Shown in pieces: positions 16,687-23,243 of a DNA stretch of 43,150 bases. The notes under the pieces are model-generated. The model ran no database searches. It was not told where the DNA came from and worked only from the letters and a program-made list of their open reading frames with translations. Location: NCBI GenBank assembly GCA_029556615.1, contig JAKQDD010000013.1:1-43150 (forward strand), read 5' to 3'. The DNA comes from Verrucomicrobiota bacterium. GTDB taxonomy: Bacteria > Verrucomicrobiota > Verrucomicrobiia > Limisphaerales > J093. Every line of letters starts with the position of its first letter. The stretch's first letter is position 1. A program made the position numbers and the translations under genes.

Positions 16687-17418
16687 ACCGATAGCCTTCG
16701 TCTCCGCACGACGGCCTCGTCTGACCACAAGCAAGCACAGCGATGCGGCCACAAGAGCGGAAGGCAGACCACTAACCTCTGGCACAAGGGCCAGACTCCC
16801 TACAGCCACTCTTCCATTCACAGCGGTGTCAACGACGAATTCGACACGGTCAATGTCCGTAAGTGATGGAGAACCAGTGGATGAAAAATCACCGAACCAG
16901 AACACAATATCACCGCTCCACCCCTCATCTCGAGTAGTGCTTGCAGTCATACGATTTGCCTCGCTCTCAGTGAAAAGGCTAGCTCTGTAGACTGTTACGC
17001 CAGAGTAATTTACAGCATTACATATTCTGATTCCCGTGTACTTGGACAGGTCTAGATTCAGCGAGTATTCGTATGCCTCCTGATGACCATTCCAATGGAC
17101 ACTGACCACCCCATCCGCACCCACGCTACTTGCCACCTCCAGCAATTCTGATCCAACACCGTTAACACTGACGACTATCGAACCTCCGCCGTCTGTCGCG
17201 GTAAGATCTGCGTAAACGTGGCGAACGCCTCCAATCACACCAGCCAAGCCCATGGCTGAAGACAGCTCACCGGTCCCCACCGCTGTTGCCTCGGCTCTCT
17301 GGCCTTGGGCGGGGCCATTGAAGTCATCGACGAGGGGGAGGGCGGCGCGGGAGGTGGGGGTGAGGAGGGTGGATGTGAGGAGGGCGAGGGCGATGTAGAT
17401 GCAGTGAGTGCGCTTCAT
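16681..17418 (-). CDS. PEP-CTERM-like exported protein
   Basis: This encodes 245 residues. ATG 17418 is chosen because a typical signal peptide follows at once (MKRTHCIYIALALLTSTLLTP, ending SRA); the open frame extends 26 codons upstream without one. The body, about 30-215, is rich in Gly, Val, Ser and Thr and resembles a beta-sandwich ectodomain. The C-terminus reads VPE, a hydrophobic helix, then RRGRR, the layout of PEP-CTERM sorting signals, though Pro after PE is lacking. Such proteins are cut and anchored by exosortase in Gram-negatives that make exopolysaccharide. No exosortase gene is in the window. The ribosome site (gaaggtacc) is weak, and GC content is lower than in the neighbours. 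Confidence 0.8.
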   Translation of the reverse strand: MKRTHCIYIALALLTSTLLTPTSRAALPLVDDFNGPAQGQRAEATAVGTGELSSAMGLAGVIGGVRHVYADLTATDGGGSIVVSVNGVGSELLEVASSVGADGVVSVHWNGHQEAYEYSLNLDLSKYTGIRICNAVNYSGVTVYRASLFTESEANRMTASTTRDEGWSGDIVFWFGDFSSTGSPSLTDIDRVEFVVDTAVNGRVAVGSLALVPEVSGLPSALVAASLCLLVVRRGRRAETKAIGS

Positions 17419-17513
17419 AGTGGGGTGCGGTACCTTCTTGTTGCTCTGCAAAACTTCTTGCCCCTTCTCCCTATCGGCGGGCCGGTTTTCTGTCAAGAGC
17501 TTTCAACTTCCTG

Positions 17514-17589
17514 TTTTGACTTTTTGACTTTTGACTTTCCGTCCTCCGTCGTCTGTCGTCTGTCGTCTGTCCTCCGTCGTCTGTCCCGT
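17514..17589. repeat. 7-bp tandem repeats
   Basis: About three ttttgac-type units are followed by seven units of exactly 7 bases (gtcctcc, gtcgtct three times, gtcctcc, gtcgtct, gtcccgt). The array lies upstream of both the minus-strand PEP-CTERM-like gene and the plus-strand ATPase gene. Similar 7-bp arrays occur at 21126-21167 and 34137-34164. Confidence 0.85.
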
Positions 17590-17590
17590 C

Positions 17591-17654
17591 CGCACCGGCG
17601 CACTGGCGCACCGGCGCACTGACGCACTGACGCACTGGCGCACTGGCGCACTGG
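17591..17654 (-). repeat. 8-bp tandem array 1 (eight units)
   Basis: Eight units of cgcactgg, cgcactga or cgcaccgg run without a break. Read on the minus strand this is the tgcgtcag family seen at 22814-22909 and 33853-33876. It lies 48 bases before the ATPase start at 17703. Confidence 0.9.
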
Positions 17655-17702
17655 CCTCGTCGCCATTGTGATCCCGAAGGGGCTGGGATAGACTGGGGAT
17701 TG

Positions 17703-20165
17703 ATGAACGCCTACGAGAAGCTCGGCGTGTTTTACCTGGGGCGGCACTATGATCTCCCGGCGCGGCGGACGCTGCCGGATCTTCTCCTCTACGACTCGAA
17801 TGATCTGTTGACGCACGCCTTGTGCGTGGGGATGACGGGGAGCGGGAAGACGGGGCTCTGCTTTGACCTGATCGAGGAGGCGGCCCTCGACGGCATTCCG
17901 GCGCTGTTGATCGATCCGAAGGGCGATCTGGGCAATCTGCTGCTGACGTTTCCCGAGCTGGCGCCGGCGGATTTCGAGCCGTGGATCGACCCGGACGAGG
18001 CGCGGAAGCAAGGGTTGGCACCGGCGGAGTACGCCGCGCGTCAGGCCGAGCGCTGGCGCCAGGGTCTGGCCCGCTGGGACCAGGACGGCAGCCGGATCGC
18101 GCGCCTGCGGGAGTCGGCCGAGTTCGACATCTACACGCCGGGCAGCACGGCGGGCCGGCCAATCTCAATCCTCGAGTCGTTTGCGGCGCCGCCGGCGGCG
18201 CTGCTCGACGATCCCGAGGCGTTCTCCGAGCGGATCGGGACGACGGTGGCGAGCCTGCTGGGGTTGCTCGGGGTCGACGCCGATGCCGCCCGCGGGCGCG
18301 AGGGGGTTTTTCTGGCGAACCTGCTGCAGAACGCCTGGCGCGCCGGGCGCAGCCTCGACCTCGGCGCCTTGATCCATGAGATCCAGCATCCCGGCTTGGA
18401 TCGGATCGGGGTGATGGACGTCAACGCCTTTTACCCGGCGGAGGATCGATTTGCGCTGGCGACATCGATCAACGCGCTGCTGGCGTCGCCGGGGTTCGGC
18501 GCCTGGCTCGAGGGCGACCCGCTCGACATCCAGCGTCTCCTTTACACCCCGGCCGGCAAACCGCGCGTCGCCATCGTCTCGATCGCCCACCTCACCGACC
18601 CGGAGCGGATGTTCGCCGTGACGCTGCTCCTGAACCAGGTGCTCGGCTGGATGCGCCGGCAACCGGGCACCACCAGCCTCCGCGCCCTCGTCTACATGGA
18701 CGAGATCTTCGGGTTCTTTCCGCCCACGGCGAATCCGCCGTCGAAGAAACCGCTGCTCACGCTGCTCAAGCAGGGACGCGCCTTCGGCCTGGGCACGATC
18801 GTGGCCACGCAAAACCCGGTCGACCTCGACTACAAAGGTCTTGCGAACATCGGCTCGTGGTTCATCGGCCGGCTCCAGACCGAGCGCGACCGGGAACGCG
18901 TCCTCGACGGGCTCGAGAGCGCGGCGGTGGCCGAGGGGAACACGATCGATCGCGCCGAGCTGGCTCGCACCCTCGGGTCGCTCGGCCCGCGGGTGTTCTT
19001 CCTGCATAACATTCACGAGGACGCCCCCGTGATCTTCGAGTCGCGCTGGGCGCTCTCCTACCTGCGGGGCCCGATGACCCGCAGCCAGATCAAGGCGCTC
19101 CGGGTATCCCGCGCCCCAGCCGCTGCCCCGCCGCCGCCGCCGCCGGGGTCCGGACCGGCCCGCGCGCAGCCCGCCGCCGCCCCGGCCCGCCGCACCGCGC
19201 CGGGCGCGCGGGCCTTCGAGTCGGTCCGGCCCGGTCTGCCGCCGGCCGTGCCCCAGTTTTTTGTTCCGGTCAGCGGCGCGGGCGGGGCGCGGTTGATTTA
19301 CCAGCCGATGCTGCTGGGGGCCGCCTCGGTCCGGTTCGCCGACGCCAAGATCAAAGCGGAAGCGACCCAGCGGGTGGTGCTCCTCACCCCGATCCGGGAC
19401 GAGGCGGTCCCCGTCGATTGGGCGGAGGCGCGCGAGGTCGGGATCGATCCCAACGACCTCGAGCGCGCCCCTGCCGAGGGGGCCGAGTACGCCCCGCTGC
19501 CGCCGCCGGCGGCCCAGCCGAAGCAGTATGCCGCCTGGCACAAGACGCTCGCCACTGCCCTGTTCACCTCGCGCAAGCTCGAACTGCTCCGGTCCCCAAC
19601 CTTGGGGAAGATCGCGCGCCTCGACGAGCCGGAGTCGGAGTTCCGGCTTCGGCTGCAGCAGGCGGCCCGCGAGCAGCGGGATGCGGCCGTTGCCGGCCTG
19701 CGGGCGCGCTACGCGCCGAAGCTCCAGGCCCTGCAGGATCGGATCCGCCGGGCCCGGCAGGCGGTCGAGCGCGAGAGCGCCCAGGCGCGCACGGCGAAGC
19801 TCTCGACGGTTCTCTCCTTCGGCACGACGCTGCTCGGGGCGTTTCTCGGGCGGAAAGTGGTCTCGAGCAGCAGTCTCAGCCGGGCCGCCACCACATTGCG
19901 CGGCGTCAGCCGGTCGGCCGAGCAGGCGCAGGACGTCGAGCGGGCCGGGGAAACGCTCGACGTCCTCGAGCAGCGGCTGATCGATCTCGAGGCCCAATTC
20001 GAGGCGGAGGCTGCCGCGCTCGAAGCCCGGCGCGACGCCACGACCAAACCGCTCGAGACGATCGAGCTGCGTCCTGCCAAGTCGGGTATCACGATCCTGG
20101 TCGTGGCCTTGGCGTGGGTGCCGCACCAACGGGCCGATGACGGATCGCTCACACCGCTCGTATGA
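17703..20165 (+). CDS. HerA/DUF87-like P-loop ATPase
   Basis: This encodes 820 residues. ATG 17703 is used; a TTG lies just before it. Walker A is GMTGSGKT (43-50), followed by IDPKGDLGNLL; Walker B is LVYMDEIFGFFP (Asp333-Glu334). LKQGRAFGLGTIVATQNPVDLDY and IGSWFIGRLQTERDRERVLDGL follow, the usual pattern of HerA/FtsK-superfamily DNA-translocase-like proteins. After the ATPase comes a proline/alanine linker (about 465-500), a domain of unknown type, then a long charged coiled coil (about 640-700) and a Gly-rich hydrophobic segment (STVLSFGTTLLGAFLG). Family members move or remodel DNA or protein-DNA complexes as hexamers; the role here is not known. It is closely coupled to the next gene and no nuclease partner such as NurA is seen. 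Confidence 0.85.
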   Translation: MNAYEKLGVFYLGRHYDLPARRTLPDLLLYDSNDLLTHALCVGMTGSGKTGLCFDLIEEAALDGIPALLIDPKGDLGNLLLTFPELAPADFEPWIDPDEARKQGLAPAEYAARQAERWRQGLARWDQDGSRIARLRESAEFDIYTPGSTAGRPISILESFAAPPAALLDDPEAFSERIGTTVASLLGLLGVDADAARGREGVFLANLLQNAWRAGRSLDLGALIHEIQHPGLDRIGVMDVNAFYPAEDRFALATSINALLASPGFGAWLEGDPLDIQRLLYTPAGKPRVAIVSIAHLTDPERMFAVTLLLNQVLGWMRRQPGTTSLRALVYMDEIFGFFPPTANPPSKKPLLTLLKQGRAFGLGTIVATQNPVDLDYKGLANIGSWFIGRLQTERDRERVLDGLESAAVAEGNTIDRAELARTLGSLGPRVFFLHNIHEDAPVIFESRWALSYLRGPMTRSQIKALRVSRAPAAAPPPPPPGSGPARAQPAAAPARRTAPGARAFESVRPGLPPAVPQFFVPVSGAGGARLIYQPMLLGAASVRFADAKIKAEATQRVVLLTPIRDEAVPVDWAEAREVGIDPNDLERAPAEGAEYAPLPPPAAQPKQYAAWHKTLATALFTSRKLELLRSPTLGKIARLDEPESEFRLRLQQAAREQRDAAVAGLRARYAPKLQALQDRIRRARQAVERESAQARTAKLSTVLSFGTTLLGAFLGRKVVSSSSLSRAATTLRGVSRSAEQAQDVERAGETLDVLEQRLIDLEAQFEAEAAALEARRDATTKPLETIELRPAKSGITILVVALAWVPHQRADDGSLTPLV

Positions 20166-20168
20166 TTT

Positions 20169-22811
20169 ATGAGACATCACACTCGATGTCTGCCGGCGCT
20201 GCTGGCGGTTCTGGGATTCGTCACCAGCCTGGCGGCCGCCACGAACCTGCCCGCCTACTATGCGCACCCGGCTGCCGAGGACGAGCACGGCGTGATTGCC
20301 CCCTGGCACCCGGGGCAGAACGGCCAGCTCGACGAGCGCGTACGCATCGCCGTCGACGTCCTCAAGCGTTACCCGTGGGCCGGCACCAACAAAGCGGTGA
20401 TGGCAGCCCCCGACTTCATCTACAACTCGCACTGGAGCATCACGCCCGAGGGCAGGATCCTCATTCCGCCGACCACGGACTGGATGTGCGGCGACCTCTG
20501 CCAGCGGGCCTGGAGCACCGTGAAGGGGCTGACGGCCTACTACCAGTACAGCGGCGACCCGATCGCGTTCGTCTACATCCCGCTGACCGTTGATTACATT
20601 CTGGATTACGCCCTGACCGCGCCCGATGCCGCCTGGCCCCGGTTCCCGATCAGCACGCCCACGCGGGGGAAGGCCTACGGCCGATGCGACCCGCGCGCGC
20701 GCAACCAGCTTGACCTTTGCGCCATCACGGGCATCGAGGTCCTCCGCGCCCACAAACTGACCGGCGCCCCCCGGTACCGCGCGCTGGCCTGCCACTGGGG
20801 GGACGTCTTCGCCGGCCACGCCCAGCTCGACGACCCCGCGGTCTCCCCCTGGAACCGCTACGCCGATCCGTCGGTGGTCGGCTGGTCCGACGTCCTGACA
20901 GGCACCACCGCGGTGATCGTCGATTTCCTCGAGGACCTTCTTGCGATCGGCCACCGGGGCGCCGGCGACCGCATCGCGCGCGCCCGGGATGCCGGCCGCC
21001 GGTTTCTCGAAGAGCAGATGCTCCCGGCCTGGTGGGTGAACGACACCTGGGGCCGCACGTACTGGGACTGGGACAACCCGATGATGTGCGGCATGGTCTC
21101 GATGTGCGCCGACCATTTCCTCCGTCAATCGCCAATCCCCAATCCCCAGTCTCCAAGCCCAACGGCCTATCCCCTCTGGCGCACCGACGTCCGCAACATG
21201 CTCTCCCTGCTCTGGAACCGGAACTGCGCCGACCCCGCCTCGCACGGCAACGTCTACAGCGGCGCGTGGGCGTTCCCGGAATCGTCGGTCTGCTGCGGCA
21301 CCTCGCTCTCGTACAACCAATACACGGCCGGCCCCACCCTGCTCCGGTACGCCGCGGCGGCGGACAGCGCCTGGGCGCGCGAGATCGGGCGGCGCATGAT
21401 GCTGATGGCCACCTACGACAGCCTGCCCAACGGCGTGGTGAAAGACGGGCTCTTCGGCGAAAGCGTCGCCACGGGCGAATGGTCCAATCTCGCCCATCCC
21501 TGGCCCCTCTGCCAGGTCCTCGAAGCCATCGCCTGGCTCCCCGAGACCTTCGCGCCCAACCGCGAAAACCACCTCGTGCGCTCGACCTCGGTCGTCTCGA
21601 ACATGGTGTATCAGCCCGGCCGGATCGCCTACTCGACCTGGGACGCCCCGAAGGGCGTTCACGAGGTGCTCCGGCTCTCCTTCCGCCCCGCCTCGATCAC
21701 GGCCAACGGACGGCGCCTCAAAGAACGCAACGCCCTCGACGCGCCCGGCTACGTCCTCACCCCCCTGCCGCGCCACCCCGGCGCCAACCCCAGGACCAAC
21801 CCCGGCGATTGGATCGTCCACGTCCGCCATGACCGCCGGCCGCACCTCGTCATCGACGGCCCGGACCCGCAACAGGCGATCGATGACTCTTCCCTCGACG
21901 CGACCGGCACGTGGCAGCGCGTCGCTGATCCCGCGGCGCACCGGGGATCGTATCGGGTTGCCGATGCGGCCGGCGCCGCGCTCGTGATCCCGTTTTCGGG
22001 CAACCAGGTGCGCGTGATCGGCCGCGTGGATCCCGCCGGCGGCTGGGCCGACGTCGAGCTCGACGGCCGTCTCGAGCCGACGCTCGTCGAGTGCTGGAAC
22101 CCGGCGCCGCGCGCGGGCCAGCTCCTGTTCGCCCGCAGCGGGCTCGACCAGGGACCGCACGAGCTCCGCCTCATCGTGCGTGGAGAGCATAACCCGCTCG
22201 CGCACGGCGCCCGGGTCATGATCGATGCCGTCCACACCTCGGATGCGCTGGGCGACGCCGGGTACGGCTCCGGCGGCGGCCCAACCGACGCCCAGCGCCT
22301 GATCTTCGGCTACACCGGCCGACGCGATTACGTCGATTCCGAGGGGCACTCGTGGCGGCCGGGGACGGAATTCGTGGCGCGGGTTGGAACGTGCGTGGAC
22401 ACCGTGGCGCGCTGCTGGTGGCATCGGCGACGCAGCATGTACATCGGCGGAACCCGGGACGAGGAGCTGTATCGGTATGGCGTTCATGCGCCCGAGTTCT
22501 GGGTGCACCTGACCGCCGGGCCGGGCCGGTATCGGCTGCGCCTCCACTGGGCCGACACGCCCGAGACGCCGTGGATGGAACGGGAAGGCCAATGGGAACC
22601 GGTCTCCCGCCCCACGACGGTCGCTCTCAACCGCACACGGATTGTCGAGGCGCTGAACGTCCGCACGATCGCCGGCACGTTCAAGGCGCACGTCCGCGAA
22701 TTCGAGGACGTGCGCCCCCGGCAAGGGATCGTCGAGCTGCACTTCACGTCCACGCCCGGCCACGAAGCCATGATCCAGGCGCTCGAGCTCATCCCGGATC
22801 CCAGGCCCTGA
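20169..22811 (+). CDS. Secreted malectin-domain protein, probable glycoside hydrolase-like
   Basis: This encodes 880 residues. ATG 20169 follows the ATPase stop by 3 bases, so translation is probably coupled. Residues 1-24 form a signal peptide (LPALLAVLGFVTSLAAA). The region to about 500 has repeated helical pairs rich in Trp, Tyr and Asp (DWMCGDLCQRAW, WWVNDTWGRTYWDWDNP), which suggests an alpha/alpha barrel as in several glycoside hydrolases and lyases. A beta-rich stretch follows, and about 720-870 matches malectin-like carbohydrate binding (DYVDSEGHSWRPG, DEELYRYG, YRLRLHWADTPE). No catalytic residue can be named. A run of six 7-bp units at 21126-21167 encodes the Ser/Pro-rich piece QSPIPNPQSPSPTA in frame. 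Substrate unknown, likely a polysaccharide. Confidence 0.75.
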   Translation: MRHHTRCLPALLAVLGFVTSLAAATNLPAYYAHPAAEDEHGVIAPWHPGQNGQLDERVRIAVDVLKRYPWAGTNKAVMAAPDFIYNSHWSITPEGRILIPPTTDWMCGDLCQRAWSTVKGLTAYYQYSGDPIAFVYIPLTVDYILDYALTAPDAAWPRFPISTPTRGKAYGRCDPRARNQLDLCAITGIEVLRAHKLTGAPRYRALACHWGDVFAGHAQLDDPAVSPWNRYADPSVVGWSDVLTGTTAVIVDFLEDLLAIGHRGAGDRIARARDAGRRFLEEQMLPAWWVNDTWGRTYWDWDNPMMCGMVSMCADHFLRQSPIPNPQSPSPTAYPLWRTDVRNMLSLLWNRNCADPASHGNVYSGAWAFPESSVCCGTSLSYNQYTAGPTLLRYAAAADSAWAREIGRRMMLMATYDSLPNGVVKDGLFGESVATGEWSNLAHPWPLCQVLEAIAWLPETFAPNRENHLVRSTSVVSNMVYQPGRIAYSTWDAPKGVHEVLRLSFRPASITANGRRLKERNALDAPGYVLTPLPRHPGANPRTNPGDWIVHVRHDRRPHLVIDGPDPQQAIDDSSLDATGTWQRVADPAAHRGSYRVADAAGAALVIPFSGNQVRVIGRVDPAGGWADVELDGRLEPTLVECWNPAPRAGQLLFARSGLDQGPHELRLIVRGEHNPLAHGARVMIDAVHTSDALGDAGYGSGGGPTDAQRLIFGYTGRRDYVDSEGHSWRPGTEFVARVGTCVDTVARCWWHRRRSMYIGGTRDEELYRYGVHAPEFWVHLTAGPGRYRLRLHWADTPETPWMEREGQWEPVSRPTTVALNRTRIVEALNVRTIAGTFKAHVREFEDVRPRQGIVELHFTSTPGHEAMIQALELIPDPRP
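21126..21167 (+). repeat. 7-bp tandem array inside the malectin-protein gene
   Basis: Six units of 7 bases (caatcgc, caatccc, caatccc, cagtctc, caagccc, caacggc) total 42 bases, a multiple of 3, so the reading frame is kept. Loss or gain of one unit would shift the frame. Confidence 0.8.
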
Positions 22812-22813
22812 TT

Positions 22814-22909
22814 GCGTCGGTGCGTCGGTGCGTCGGTGCGTCAGTGCGTCAGTGCGTCAGTGCGTCAGTGCGCCAGTGCGCCGGTACGTCAGTGCGCCGG
22901 TACGCCAGC
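22814..22909 (+). repeat. 8-bp tandem array 2 (twelve units)
   Basis: Units run tgcgtcgg three times, tgcgtcag four times, then tgcgccag, tgcgccgg, tacgtcag, tgcgccgg, tacgccag. The array starts 3 bases after the stop of the malectin-domain gene, in the opposite orientation to array 1. Confidence 0.92.
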
Positions 22910-22917
22910 GCGCCGCG

Positions 22918-23125
22918 GCGAAGCCGGTTGCACCACCCTCCCCCAATCGGCGATCCGCCCCGAATCTGCGCGGAAACAGTCCCTCGCCGATTCAGGACGG
23001 AGCACAGATTATGGTCCCCGCGAAGCCACCTCTGCCGCCCCTCCCCCAATCTGTGATCCGCCCCGAATCTGTGCGGAAACAGTCCCTCGCCGATTCACGA
23101 CGGAGCGCAGATTGCCCTCCTCGCG
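22918..23125 (+). repeat. 102-bp repeat unit, two tandem copies
   Basis: The unit begins gcgaagcc and contains ccgccccgaatctg, gcggaaacagtccctcgccg and gcacagatt. It repeats with a period of 102-103 bases (aagcc at 22921, 23023 and again at 23126). The first copy has a 9-bp inverted pair, aatcggcga and tcgccgatt. A single copy lies at 33905-34006, also just after an 8-bp array. Bases 23126-23243, up to the next start codon, show nothing further. Confidence 0.85.
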
Positions 23126-23243
23126 AAGCCCGCCCCGCCGCACGCCGGTGCGGACCGTACGCCGCGCCGGACGCAGGTCGGTCTCGACTCCGCGCTGCCG
23201 CTGCCGTCTACTGGCGGCCATGCGCAGCCTGCGTGGTCGGACG

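Noticed and set aside
18165..22763. A 1532-codon open frame on the minus strand
   Set aside because: It is opposite the ATPase and malectin-protein genes, both with clear motifs on the plus strand. Its Arg/Gly/Val-rich sequence matches nothing and spans the coupled junction.
22814..22909. Possible CRISPR array
   Set aside because: Units are 8 bases with no spacers and no cas genes nearby; it is a simple tandem array.
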